DNA of 64,000 bases, taken from Caballeronia glathei (GTDB lineage: Bacteria; Pseudomonadota; Gammaproteobacteria; Burkholderiales; Burkholderiaceae). The notes under the pieces were generated by a model. That model did not search any database and was not told the origin of the DNA. It was given only the letters and a program-made list of their open reading frames with translations. The stretch lies in the NCBI RefSeq assembly GCF_000698595.1, contig NZ_JFHC01000001.1, positions 124,001 to 188,000 of the forward strand, in the 5' to 3' direction. Below are positions 19,243-27,811 of this stretch, piece by piece; the stretch's first letter is position 1; each line of letters starts with the position of its first letter. A program made the position numbers and the translations under genes.

Positions 19243-20887
19243 TCCGCAAGGGCCGAACGAGCCGCGCAACGAACCCTCAGGCAAAGGCGGCGGTCTGCCG
19301 CCGAATCTCCCCGATCCCGTAATCGAGCCGCGCAGCCGCTGGCTGCCGTCGCTCGTCTGGGTGATTCCGCTCGTGGCGGCGCTCGTGGGCGTACTGCTCG
19401 TCGTGAAGACGGTCGCCGGGCGCGGCCCCACGATCACGATCAGCTTCGTGAGCGCCGAAGGGCTCGAACCGGGCAAGACGAAGCTCAAGTTCAAGGACGT
19501 CGATGTCGGCACGGTGAAGACGATCACGCTGTCGAAGGACCATTCGCGCGTGCTCGTCGACGTGCAGCTCACCAAGGAAGCCTCCGACTTCGCCGTCAAG
19601 GACACGCGTTTCTGGGTCGTGCGCCCGCGCGTGGCGGCAAGCGGCGTGAGCGGTCTCGGCACGCTGCTCTCGGGTTCCTACATCGGCGTGGATGCGGGCA
19701 AATCGACCGACGACCAAACGGAGTTCGTCGGCCTCGAAACGCCGCCCGCGGTCACCGGCGACCAGAAGGGCCACAAGTTCGTCTTGCGCGGCGAGTCGCT
19801 CGGCTCGATCGATATCGGCTCGCCCATCTACTACCGGCGCGTGCAGGTCGGCCAGGTGGTCGGCTTCTCGCTCGACCGCGACGGCACCGGCGTGACGATG
19901 CAGGTGTTCGTCAACGCGCCGTACGATCAGTACATCGGCACCAACACGCGCTGGTGGCACGCGAGCGGCGTCGATCTGCGGCTCGATTCGAGCGGCTTCA
20001 GGCTCAACACGCAGTCGCTCGCGACGGTCGTGCTCGGCGGAATCGCGTTCCAGACGCCGCCGAACCAGCCGCCGGGAGCGCAGGCGCAGGACAACATGAC
20101 GTTCCGTCTCGGCTCCGACGAAGGCGACGCGATGCGCGATCCGGACGGCACGCCGCTGCGCGTCGTGATGAACTTCAACCAGTCGCTGCGCGGCTTGTCG
20201 GTGGGCGCGCCCGTCGACTTCCGGGGCATCGTGCTCGGGCAGGTGACGAACATCGGCATCGAATACGATCCAAAGACGCGCAATTTCAGGATGCCGGTGA
20301 CGCTGAACCTCTATCCGGATCGCCTTGGCAAGCAGGCGCGCCAGTCGATGCCGAATCCGGGCAGCGCGGCAAGCGAAGACCTGCTGCAGCGCCTCGTCGC
20401 GCATGGCCTGCGCGGGCAGTTGCGCACCGGCAACCTGCTCACGAGCCAGCTGTACATCGCGCTCGACTTCTTCCCGAAGGCACAGGCCGTGAAGGTGAAC
20501 ACGAGCGCCGATACGCTCGAACTGCCGACCGTGCCCAACACGCTCGACGAACTGCAGCTCCAGGTGGCGGACATCGCGAAGAAGCTCGACAAGATTCCAT
20601 TCGACGAAATCGGCGCGAACCTGAACAGCTCGCTCAAGAACGCGAACAGTCTCTTCAAGCAGCTCGATACGCAGGTCGCGCCCGAAGCGCGCGACACGCT
20701 GAGCGCCGCCAAAAAGACCTTCGTGGACGCGCAGACCACGCTGCAACAGGACTCGCCGCTTCAGTCGGATGTCCATCAGGCGCTGCAGGAGCTCACGCGC
20801 ACGCTTCAATCGCTCAACGCGCTCTCCGACTATCTGGAACGGCACCCGGAATCGTTGCTGCGCGGCAAATCAGGAGATAAACCATGA
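19235..20887 (+). CDS. pqiB: PqiB, MCE-domain lipid-transport protein
   Basis: A 550-residue protein with one N-terminal membrane helix (LVWVIPLVAALVGVLLVVKTV, about residues 33-53) and three periplasmic MCE/MlaD repeats beginning near residues 62, 177 and 300. A helical C-terminal region (about 430-530) forms the tube seen in the PqiB/YebT group. It is thought to form a hexameric lipid conduit across the periplasm. It overlaps pqiA before it and pqiC after it (4 bases), so the operon is tightly coupled. Confidence 0.93.
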   Translation: MNSPQGPNEPRNEPSGKGGGLPPNLPDPVIEPRSRWLPSLVWVIPLVAALVGVLLVVKTVAGRGPTITISFVSAEGLEPGKTKLKFKDVDVGTVKTITLSKDHSRVLVDVQLTKEASDFAVKDTRFWVVRPRVAASGVSGLGTLLSGSYIGVDAGKSTDDQTEFVGLETPPAVTGDQKGHKFVLRGESLGSIDIGSPIYYRRVQVGQVVGFSLDRDGTGVTMQVFVNAPYDQYIGTNTRWWHASGVDLRLDSSGFRLNTQSLATVVLGGIAFQTPPNQPPGAQAQDNMTFRLGSDEGDAMRDPDGTPLRVVMNFNQSLRGLSVGAPVDFRGIVLGQVTNIGIEYDPKTRNFRMPVTLNLYPDRLGKQARQSMPNPGSAASEDLLQRLVAHGLRGQLRTGNLLTSQLYIALDFFPKAQAVKVNTSADTLELPTVPNTLDELQLQVADIAKKLDKIPFDEIGANLNSSLKNANSLFKQLDTQVAPEARDTLSAAKKTFVDAQTTLQQDSPLQSDVHQALQELTRTLQSLNALSDYLERHPESLLRGKSGDKP

Positions 20888-21612
20888 GGTTCGGCGCGTT
20901 TCTGATCACGGCGGGCGCCGTGTCGCTGCTGGCTGGCTGCGGGTCGTCGCCGGTGAGCCGCTTCTACACGCTCGGCGGCGATGCGCGCCCCGTGCCTGCG
21001 ACGCCCGCGTCGTTCTATATCGAGGTGCCGCCCGTCGACATGCCCCCGCAGGTGACGAAGAGCCAGCTCGTCGTGCAGACGAGCCCCGCGCAGGTCCGCG
21101 TGCTGGAGGACGAGCGCTGGGCGTCCCTGCCCGCCGACGAAGTGCGGCGCGCGCTCTCCTCGGACCTGACGCAGCAGCTCGGCGCGATCGACGTGTACAA
21201 CACGCCGCATCCCGAGTCCGTGCCGGTGTATCGCGTGAAGGTGAACGTGCAGCGCTTCGAGTCGTGGCCGGGCGCGCAGGCGCTGATCGACGCCGTGTGG
21301 AGCGTGCGGGCGGCGGGCTCGCAGACGGTGCTGACATGCCGGACGGTGTCGCAGCAGCCTGTCGCCGCGGGCTATGACGCGCTGGTCGCGGGGCACCGCA
21401 AGGCCGTCGATCAGCTCGCGGCCGAGATCGCGGCCGGCGTGCGCACGGTGAGCGCGGCGCCCGCCGGCGTGCCCTCTGCCCCGGCGAAGGTCAAAGGCGA
21501 CACCGCGACGCGTGTGGCCGCGTCGCCGGTGCTGCCATGTCCGGTGTCGAATGCGTCGAATGCGTCAAGTGCGTCGAACGCGTCGGCGCCGGTCGCCGCG
21601 CAAGCGAAATAG
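20884..21612 (+). CDS. pqiC: PqiC-family outer-membrane lipoprotein
   Basis: A 242-residue lipoprotein of the ABC-type transport auxiliary/PqiC family (YmbA). The signal ends in the lipobox LLAGC with the lipidated cysteine at residue 20, followed by SRFYTLGG. It is expected to anchor the PqiB tube at the outer membrane. The C-terminus is low-complexity, with a Ser-Asn-Ala repeat (SNASNASSASNASAP) coded by a 9-bp tandem repeat that is absent from typical members. Confidence 0.88.
   Translation: MRFGAFLITAGAVSLLAGCGSSPVSRFYTLGGDARPVPATPASFYIEVPPVDMPPQVTKSQLVVQTSPAQVRVLEDERWASLPADEVRRALSSDLTQQLGAIDVYNTPHPESVPVYRVKVNVQRFESWPGAQALIDAVWSVRAAGSQTVLTCRTVSQQPVAAGYDALVAGHRKAVDQLAAEIAAGVRTVSAAPAGVPSAPAKVKGDTATRVAASPVLPCPVSNASNASSASNASAPVAAQAK
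21547..21585 (+). repeat. 9-bp coding tandem repeat in pqiC
   Basis: Four units of TCGAATGCG-type sequence (21547, 21556, 21565, 21574), two identical and two with changes, plus a partial fifth. In frame it codes Ser-Asn-Ala repeats near the protein end. Confidence 0.75.
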
Positions 21613-21775
21613 AGCGAGTCACGCCGCTGGCATCGGCTGATATTTGTCAGCCGATGCCGGAGCGTCATCTGTTGTCGCCGAGCCACAACGACGTTATCTC
21701 GAAATCACCTTGGCGTGGTGTCGGGCGGTTAAGATCGTTGTCCACGACCAATTCCGCTGAAAACCCGCAAAACAG

Positions 21776-22387
21776 ATGATGAAACTGATCGGTTCGCACA
21801 GCAGCCCGTTCGTCCGCAAGGCGCGGATCGTAATGGCGGAAAAGAAAATCGACTGCGAACTGGTGCTCGAAAACGTCTGGGCATCCGATTCGAAGATCCA
21901 CAACTTCAATCCGCTCGGCAAGGTGCCGTGTCTCGTGCTCGACGACGGCGAAGCCGTGTTCGACTCGCGCGTGATCTGCGAGTACGTCGATACGCTCACG
22001 CCGGTCGGCAAGCTGCTGCCGCAGGAACGGCGCGAACGCACGGAAGTGCGCTGCTGGGAGGCGCTCGCCGACGGCATGCTCGACGCCGCCGTTCTGATCC
22101 GGCTGGAGGGCGTGTTGCGCGACGAACCGCACAGGAACCCGGCGTGGGTTGCGCGCCAGCAGCACAAGATCGAAGACGGCCTGAAGGCGATGGCGAAGGG
22201 ACTCGGCTCGAAGCCGTGGTGCTCGGCGAACCATTTCACGCTCGCGGACATCGCCTGCGGCTGCACGCTCGGCTATCTCGATTTCCGCATGCCGGATCTC
22301 AACTGGCGCGAAGCGCATCCGAATCTCGACAAGCACTTTCAGCGGCTTTCGCAGCGCCAGTCGTTCATCGATACGACGCACGCCTGA
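21776..22387 (+). CDS. Glutathione S-transferase family protein
   Basis: A 203-residue cytosolic GST of the YibF-like group. The N-terminal thioredoxin fold begins MKLIGSHSSPFVRKARI, with the serines near residues 9-10 in the usual catalytic place, and has the cis-proline region KVPCLVLDDGEAVFDSRVI. The C-terminal helical domain contains HFTLADIACGCTLGYLDFR. The substrate is unknown. Either of two adjacent ATGs (21776 or 21779) may be used. It stands alone between pqiC and a convergent esterase. Confidence 0.9.
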   Translation: MMKLIGSHSSPFVRKARIVMAEKKIDCELVLENVWASDSKIHNFNPLGKVPCLVLDDGEAVFDSRVICEYVDTLTPVGKLLPQERRERTEVRCWEALADGMLDAAVLIRLEGVLRDEPHRNPAWVARQQHKIEDGLKAMAKGLGSKPWCSANHFTLADIACGCTLGYLDFRMPDLNWREAHPNLDKHFQRLSQRQSFIDTTHA

Positions 22388-22419
22388 GCGCGCCGCGCGA
22401 TACGCATCGTCGAACGAGT

Positions 22420-22457
22420 AAAAAAGCCACCCGCCTTCCGGCGGGTGGCTTTTTTTG
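22420..22457. terminator. Bidirectional terminator, GST / esterase
   Basis: A 14-bp stem AAAAAGCCACCCGC / GCGGGTGGCTTTTT around a short loop, with T-runs on both strands. It lies between the convergent GST and esterase genes. Confidence 0.93.
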
Positions 22458-22463
22458 CGGACA

Positions 22464-23489
22464 TTATTTCCGCAATGCCTGCCTGAGCGCGGTGTTGCCC
22501 TGCTCGATCGCGGCGCGGGTGGCGGGCGTGTCGGTGAGCGCGTTCAGCATCACGAAGTCGTGGATCGTGCCGTTGTAGCGCACCGACGTCACGCGCACGC
22601 CCGCCTGCGACAGCTTGCGGGCATACGCCTCGCCTTCGTCGCGCAGCACGTCGTTTTCGTCGGTGATGACGGTCGCGGGCGGCAGGCCCTTCAACTGTTC
22701 GAGGCTCGCGCGCAACGGCGACGCCGTGATCTTCTCGCGATCCGCGGGATTCGGCGCGTAGGCGTCCCAGAACCACTTCATCGCGTTCTTCGTGAGCCAC
22801 GGGCCGTTCGCGAATTCGTTGTACGAGCCGGTTTCGAAGTTCGCGTCCGTGACCGGGTAGAACAGCACCTGGGCGCGCAATGCCGGGCCGCCGCGCTCCT
22901 TCGCGAGCAGGGTGACGGCCGCGGCCATGTTGCCGCCGACGCTGTCGCCCGCCACCGCCATGCGCGATGCGTCGACGCCGAACTCCTGCGCATGATCGGC
23001 GACGTAGCGCGTCGCGGCGTAGGCCTCTTCGATCGGCACCGGATATTTCGTCTCGGGCGAGCGGTCATAGTCGACGAAAACGACCGCCGCCTGCGCGCCA
23101 TTCGCGATCTCGCGCACCAGGCGGTCGTGCGTGTTCTTGTCACCGAGCACCCAGCCGCCGCCGTGAAAATACATGACGACCGGCAGCGTCCCTTTCGCGT
23201 GCTCCGGGCGAACGATCCGGATCGAGATATGGCCGGTCGGGCCGGCGCTGATCACGCGGTCCTCGATCTTCGCCGGCTGCTTCGTCACCGGCTGCGCCTG
23301 CGCCCCGGCAAGCACGTTGCGCGCGTCGGCGGGGGACAGCGTGTAGATCGGCGGCCCTTTCTGGGCGGAGAGGGCGTCGATGAACTGCTGCGTCGCGGGT
23401 TCGAGCACGGGCGTGGTCTGCGCGACCGCGTTTCCAAGGCTGGCAGCAACGATAGCAACGGCGACGGCAGCGGTTTTCAGCTTCTTCAT
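22464..23489 (-). CDS. Exported alpha/beta-hydrolase, HSL-type esterase
   Basis: A 341-residue esterase with an N-terminal signal peptide (MKKLKTAAVAVAIVAASLG, cut near AVAQ), so it is probably periplasmic. The hormone-sensitive-lipase-type oxyanion motif HGGGW lies near residue 109, the nucleophile elbow GDSVGG near residue 183, an Asp in TDENDVLRDEG and the catalytic His in GTIHDFVML near the end. The ATG at 23489 has GGAGAA upstream. Its promoter region carries the same 19-bp operator as the tetR gene upstream, so it is most likely repressed by that regulator. Confidence 0.9.
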   Translation of the reverse strand: MKKLKTAAVAVAIVAASLGNAVAQTTPVLEPATQQFIDALSAQKGPPIYTLSPADARNVLAGAQAQPVTKQPAKIEDRVISAGPTGHISIRIVRPEHAKGTLPVVMYFHGGGWVLGDKNTHDRLVREIANGAQAAVVFVDYDRSPETKYPVPIEEAYAATRYVADHAQEFGVDASRMAVAGDSVGGNMAAAVTLLAKERGGPALRAQVLFYPVTDANFETGSYNEFANGPWLTKNAMKWFWDAYAPNPADREKITASPLRASLEQLKGLPPATVITDENDVLRDEGEAYARKLSQAGVRVTSVRYNGTIHDFVMLNALTDTPATRAAIEQGNTALRQALRK

Positions 23490-23549
23490 GATTTCTCCGA
23501 GTGATTGGAAAACAAAACGGTCAAATAACAATTAATTCGCAAATATTCA

Positions 23550-23568
23550 ATCTACTACTAGGTAGACA
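23550..23568. promoter_or_regulatory. TetR operator copy 1, upstream of the esterase
   Basis: ATCTACTACTAGGTAGACA, containing the inverted repeat TCTAC-N6-GTAGA, 61-79 bp before the esterase ATG. It is identical over 19 bp to the copy upstream of the tetR gene. Confidence 0.8.
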
Positions 23569-23680
23569 ACAGGCCAAAAATCGATAACTTCACACTTCAT
23601 TCCGCCGTATGGCCTGCGATACCCGCAGACAAGCGCACGACAGGTCCGTTATTGCATGTATTGCGGATATCTCGCCAAAA

Positions 23681-23700
23681 TCTATCTACTTAAAGATAGA
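23681..23700. promoter_or_regulatory. Related inverted repeat in the tetR-esterase spacer
   Basis: TCTATC-N8-GATAGA, a perfect 6-bp inverted repeat in the same AT-rich spacer. It resembles the operator half-sites, so it may be a weaker third site. Confidence 0.4.
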
Positions 23701-23753
23701 TTGCTGCACGCAATTCAAGCGCAATTTCGGTCACTTATCCACACCCCGAACCG

Positions 23754-24311
23754 CTATCGCTTGACGCCTTGCACGATTTCGTCGAGCCGCGTCTTCGTTT
23801 GAAACAGCCGGCACGCCAGCAAACTGCCCTGGAACGCCGCGTACAACGCCCGCGCCGCGGCTTCCGGCTGGCCGTTGGCGTTCAGTGTCTGCTGCGCTTC
23901 GCCTTCGGCGAGAATCCTGGCAAGCCAGTTCTCGTTGGCCTTGAAGAACGCCTGCACCGCGTGCCGGACCTTCTCCGGCAACGACTCGATATCCGCCGCG
24001 AGCATGCCGCACAGGCATATCTGGTCGCCCTCGCCGACGATCCTGCCGAAGAGCCGCGCGTAACGGTCGAGCTTCTTGTCGGCGGGAGCGGAGCTGTCGA
24101 TCGCGTAGATCGACGAGAGCACATCCGCGCTGTACGTGTTGACCGCTTCGAGCGCCAGATCTTCCTTCGACGGGAAGTAGTAATGGATGCTCGATGTCTT
24201 CACGCCCACCAGCGCCGACAGATCCCGGTAGCTGAAACCGTTGTAGCCGCGTGTCATCAGCAGCACCTGGGCATGTTCCAGCAGTTGTTCGCGTACGGTG
24301 TTCTTGTCCAT
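23754..24311 (-). CDS. TetR-family transcriptional repressor
   Basis: A 185-residue TetR regulator. The N-terminal helix-turn-helix (residues 1-50) includes YNGFSYRDLSALVGVKTSSIHYYFPSKEDL, and the ligand domain has two close cysteines (CLCGML near residue 98). Its own promoter region and that of the downstream esterase share a 19-bp operator, which points to autorepression plus control of the esterase. The inducer is unknown; the cysteines would allow reactive electrophiles, by inference only. Confidence 0.92.
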   Translation of the reverse strand: MDKNTVREQLLEHAQVLLMTRGYNGFSYRDLSALVGVKTSSIHYYFPSKEDLALEAVNTYSADVLSSIYAIDSSAPADKKLDRYARLFGRIVGEGDQICLCGMLAADIESLPEKVRHAVQAFFKANENWLARILAEGEAQQTLNANGQPEAAARALYAAFQGSLLACRLFQTKTRLDEIVQGVKR

Positions 24312-24336
24312 GTCTTTCGTCCTTGACCCGAACTTT

Positions 24337-24355
24337 ATCTACTACTAGGTAGACA
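24337..24355. promoter_or_regulatory. TetR operator copy 2, upstream of the tetR gene
   Basis: The same 19-bp sequence as at 23550-23568, 26 bp before the tetR start codon, with inverted repeat TCTAC-N6-GTAGA. Confidence 0.8.
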
Positions 24356-24407
24356 GTCAAGGGCTTGTATCAAAAAAGTTTTCGCCTTGATTGAAGACAA
24401 TTGAAGA

Positions 24408-24433
24408 TAAAAAAAAGCGGGCCGAAGCCCGCC
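24408..24433 (-). terminator. Terminator of mnmA
   Basis: On the minus strand GCGGGC-TTCG-GCCCGC is followed by eight T's, 21 bp after the mnmA stop codon. Confidence 0.9.
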
Positions 24434-24453
24434 TTGCTGAACCGGATGCCCGC

Positions 24454-25590
24454 CTATCGCGCGGACAGCAACGCCGGCTCGCCCGTGTGGGGCATCGGCT
24501 GCGCCGTGGCCGCGTGTTCGATGATGCCGCCGCCAAGACATACGTCGCCTTGATACAACACGGCCGACTGCCCGGGCGTCACGGCCCACTGCGCGTCGTC
24601 GAAATGCAACCCGAAGCGTCCGTCCGCCAGCGCCGCGAACCGGCACGCGGCGTCCGCCTGCCGATAGCGCGTCTTCGCGCCGCCCGCCGCGCCTTCCTCT
24701 GGCGCCGTGCCCGCCACCCAGCTCGTATTTCCCGCGATCAGCGTTTGCGCGAGCAGCCACGGGTGATCGTGCCCCTGCACCACGTAGAGCGTATTGCTCG
24801 CCATGTCCTTGCCCGCCACGAACCACGGCTCGCCGCTGCCGTCCTTCGCCCCGCCGATACCGATGCCCTTCCTCTGCCCGAACGTGTAGAACGCGAGGCC
24901 GATGTGCTCGCCGATCGTCTTGCCGTCGGGCGTCTTCATCGGGCCGGGCTTCGTCGGCAGATAGCGGTTGAGGAATTCGCGGAACGGCCGCTCACCGATG
25001 AAGCAGATGCCAGTCGAATCCTTCTTCTTCGCGTTCGGCAGGCCGATCTGCGCCGCGATCTCGCGCACCTTCGTCTTCGGGATTTCGCCGAGCGGAAAGA
25101 GCGTCTTCGACAACTGCTGCTGATTCAGCCGATGCAGGAAGTACGACTGGTCCTTGGTCGAATCGGTGGCCTTCAGCAACTGGAAAAGACCCTCCTGCTC
25201 ACGCACGCGTGCGTAGTGGCCGGTCGCGATGGTTTCGGCGCCGAGCGACATCGCGTGATCGAGGAACGCCTTGAACTTGATCTCGGCGTTGCACAGGACA
25301 TCCGGATTCGGCGTGCGGCCGGCCGAGTACTCCCGCAGGAACTCGGCGAACACGCGGTCCTTGTATTCGGCGGCAAAATTGACCGCCTCGACGTCGATGC
25401 CGATCAGATCCGCCACCGATACCACGTCGATCCAGTCCTGCCGCGTCGAGCAGTACTCGCTGTCGTCGTCGTCTTCCCAGTTCTTCATGAAGAGGCCGAC
25501 GACGTCGTACCCCTGCTCCTTGAGAAGCCACGCCGTCACCGACGAATCCACGCCGCCCGACATGCCCACCACGACTTTTTGCTTGCCCAT
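24454..25590 (-). CDS. mnmA: tRNA-specific 2-thiouridylase MnmA
   Basis: A 378-residue ATP-pyrophosphatase that adds sulfur to U34 in tRNAs for Lys, Glu and Gln. The PP-loop [10 protein letters not shown] lies at about residues 9-18. The catalytic cysteines are in [12 protein letters not shown] near residue 100 and [11 protein letters not shown] near residue 200. Length and the ATG at 25590 match the family; the frame stays open upstream into the nudJ region without homology. It is 44 bp downstream of nudJ, the same pairing as in E. coli. Confidence 0.96.
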   Translation of the reverse strand: MGKQKVVVGMSGGVDSSVTAWLLKEQGYDVVGLFMKNWEDDDDSEYCSTRQDWIDVVSVADLIGIDVEAVNFAAEYKDRVFAEFLREYSAGRTPNPDVLCNAEIKFKAFLDHAMSLGAETIATGHYARVREQEGLFQLLKATDSTKDQSYFLHRLNQQQLSKTLFPLGEIPKTKVREIAAQIGLPNAKKKDSTGICFIGERPFREFLNRYLPTKPGPMKTPDGKTIGEHIGLAFYTFGQRKGIGIGGAKDGSGEPWFVAGKDMASNTLYVVQGHDHPWLLAQTLIAGNTSWVAGTAPEEGAAGGAKTRYRQADAACRFAALADGRFGLHFDDAQWAVTPGQSAVLYQGDVCLGGGIIEHAATAQPMPHTGEPALLSAR

Positions 25591-25634
25591 GTTGCTACCG
25601 ATTTGCTTGAAGGCGCGCGTGGCGGGCAAAGGAA

Positions 25635-26117
25635 TCAGGCCCGCACGACCGGCGCTACCGAATGTGTATGGATGAAGTCGAGCGGCACGCGCCGCCCGGC
25701 GAGGTAATCGTCGACACATTTCATGACGAGCGGCGTGCGATGGCGCGCCATGCAGGCGCGCAGTTCGTCGGCGGTGAGCCACATCGCGCGCACGATGCCG
25801 TCGTCGAGCGTACGGCCCGGCGCCTCCTCCCGCGCCTTGCCGCAGAACGTGAACCGCACATACGTGACGCCCACGCCCGGCCGCTCGAAATGCGTCATGT
25901 AGACCCCGACGAGCGCTTCCGGCACGAAGCGGTGCGCGGTTTCCTCGAGTGTTTCGCGAACGACGGCGTCGACGAGCGTCTCGCCCGCTTCCAGATGACC
26001 CGCCGGCTGGTTGATCCGCAGCCCGGCCGAGGTGTGCTCCTCGATCACGAGAAAGCGCCCTTCCTGCTCGACGACGGCCGCCACCGTGACATGCGGAGCC
26101 CACTGGTCAGATTTCAT
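25635..26117 (-). CDS. nudJ: Nudix hydrolase, NudJ-like
   Basis: A 160-residue Nudix protein close to E. coli NudJ (YmfB), a phosphatase acting on thiamine pyrophosphate precursors and nucleoside diphosphates or triphosphates. The Nudix box reads [20 protein letters not shown]; its final glycine position is Ala, slightly off consensus. The N-terminal [20 protein letters not shown] and [14 protein letters not shown] are typical of NudJ. I chose the ATG at 26117, since the upstream extension runs through the intergenic region. It pairs with mnmA in one operon. Confidence 0.88.
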   Translation of the reverse strand: MKSDQWAPHVTVAAVVEQEGRFLVIEEHTSAGLRINQPAGHLEAGETLVDAVVRETLEETAHRFVPEALVGVYMTHFERPGVGVTYVRFTFCGKAREEAPGRTLDDGIVRAMWLTADELRACMARHRTPLVMKCVDDYLAGRRVPLDFIHTHSVAPVVRA

Positions 26118-26322
26118 GGGTCGATATTTTACCGGTTCACGCGCTTTTACGCGTAACGAGACAAAACGTGCGCCAAAGAAGTGCCGGATCGGATATTTCT
26201 CACGACTTTCTTCGGTTACAGTTGCGGGTAGCCGTTTGCCCCAAGCTATTGAATACCAAAACTCAGCCTTTGCCCCGCGCGCCTTGAACCGCGCGTGTGT
26301 AGAAAAACAGGAGGATTCAAAG

Positions 26323-27471
26323 ATGCACATCGGAGTGCCTGCTGAAACGCGGGCGAACGAGGCGCGCGTCGCCGCCACGCCCGAGACGGTAAAGAAGCTC
26401 GTGTCGCAAGGTCACCAGGTTTCGGTGCAAAGCGGCGCGGGCCTGCCGGCGAGCTATATCGACGATGCGTACGCGCAAGCGGGCGCCGATATCGTCGATG
26501 CGAACACCGCTTTTTCCGCCGATATCGTTCTCAAAGTCCAGTCCCCGAGCGAAGCCGAGCTGCCGCTTCTCAAACGCGGCGCAGTGCTTGCCGGCATGCT
26601 CGATCCTTTCAACACCGACAACACCGCGCGGCTGGCCGCAACCGGCATAACGGCGTTCGCGCTCGAAGCCGCGCCGCGCACGACGCGCGCGCAAAGCCTC
26701 GACGTACTGTCGTCTCAGGCCAACATCGCGGGCTACAAGGCGGTGCTGGTCGCGGCCAACCTGTATCAGCGCTTCATGCCGATGCTGATGACCGCCGCGG
26801 GCACCGTGAAAGCGGCGCGCGTGCTGGTGCTGGGCGCGGGTGTCGCGGGCCTGCAGGCGATCGCCACCGCCAAGCGGCTCGGTGCCGTGGTGGAAGCGTC
26901 GGATGTGCGTCCGGCCGTTAAGGAGCAAATCGAATCATTGGGCGCGAAGTTCGTCGACGTGCCCTTCGAAACCGATGAGGAACGCGAAGCGGCTCAAGGC
27001 GTGGGCGGCTATGCGCGTCCGATGCCGCCCAGCTGGCTCGCGCGGCAGGCCGCGCAGGTGCACGAGCGTGCCAAGGCGGCCGATATCGTGATCTCCACGG
27101 CGCTGATTCCGGGCCGCCCCGCGCCGACGCTGCTCTCCGTGGAAACGGTGAAGCACATGAAGCCGGGCTCCGTGATCATCGACCTCGCTGCCGGGCGCGG
27201 GCCCGAGCACGAAGGCCGGCGCGGCGGCAACTGTCCGCTCACCGAAGTGGACCAGGCGGTGATGAAGCATGGCGTGCATATCGTCGGTTATACCAATCTC
27301 GCATCAATGGTCTCGGCCGACGCCTCGGCGCTCTACGCGCGCAACCTGCTCGACTTCCTCAAGCTGATCATCACGAAGGAAGGCACGCTCAACATCGATC
27401 TCGCGGACGACATCGTCGCGGCCACGCTCCAGTGCCGCGACGGACAGGTCACGCGAGCTGCATCGGCATGA
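26323..27471 (+). CDS. pntAA: NAD(P) transhydrogenase subunit alpha part 1
   Basis: A 382-residue cytoplasmic NAD(H)-binding subunit (domain I) of the proton-translocating transhydrogenase, which reduces NADP+ with NADH at the cost of the proton gradient. It begins [21 protein letters not shown], contains the Rossmann motif [20 protein letters not shown] near residue 172 and ends without the membrane part. An AGGAGG lies 9 bp before the ATG at 26323. It heads the operon pntAA-pntAB-pntB; splitting of PntA into two chains is common in this family group. Confidence 0.95.
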   Translation: MHIGVPAETRANEARVAATPETVKKLVSQGHQVSVQSGAGLPASYIDDAYAQAGADIVDANTAFSADIVLKVQSPSEAELPLLKRGAVLAGMLDPFNTDNTARLAATGITAFALEAAPRTTRAQSLDVLSSQANIAGYKAVLVAANLYQRFMPMLMTAAGTVKAARVLVLGAGVAGLQAIATAKRLGAVVEASDVRPAVKEQIESLGAKFVDVPFETDEEREAAQGVGGYARPMPPSWLARQAAQVHERAKAADIVISTALIPGRPAPTLLSVETVKHMKPGSVIIDLAAGRGPEHEGRRGGNCPLTEVDQAVMKHGVHIVGYTNLASMVSADASALYARNLLDFLKLIITKEGTLNIDLADDIVAATLQCRDGQVTRAASA

Positions 27472-27484
27472 CACGGAGAGAGAC

Positions 27485-27811
27485 ATGGAAGTGGATATCA
27501 TCAACCATACGGTGATCAACCTGATCATCTTCGTGCTGGCGATCTACGTCGGCTATCACGTGGTCTGGAACGTCACGCCCGCGCTGCACACGCCGCTCAT
27601 GGCCGTGACCAACGCGATTTCGGCGATCGTGATCGTCGGCGCGATGCTCGCGACCGGCCTCACGGTCAGCGGCACCAGCAAGTTCTTCGGCACGCTCGCG
27701 GTGGTGCTCGCCGCGGTGAACGTGTTCGGCGGCTTTCTCGTGACACGGCGAATGCTCGAAATGTTCAAGAAGAAAGAACCGAAGAAGATCACGAGCAAGG
27801 AGGGCGCGTAA
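27485..27811 (+). CDS. pntAB: NAD(P) transhydrogenase subunit alpha part 2
   Basis: A 108-residue membrane subunit carrying the part of transhydrogenase domain II that is fused to PntA in E. coli. Three helices are visible: [34 protein letters not shown] and [22 protein letters not shown]. It starts 13 bp after pntAA and its TAA is directly followed by the pntB ATG, so translation is coupled. Confidence 0.95.
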   Translation: MEVDIINHTVINLIIFVLAIYVGYHVVWNVTPALHTPLMAVTNAISAIVIVGAMLATGLTVSGTSKFFGTLAVVLAAVNVFGGFLVTRRMLEMFKKKEPKKITSKEGA

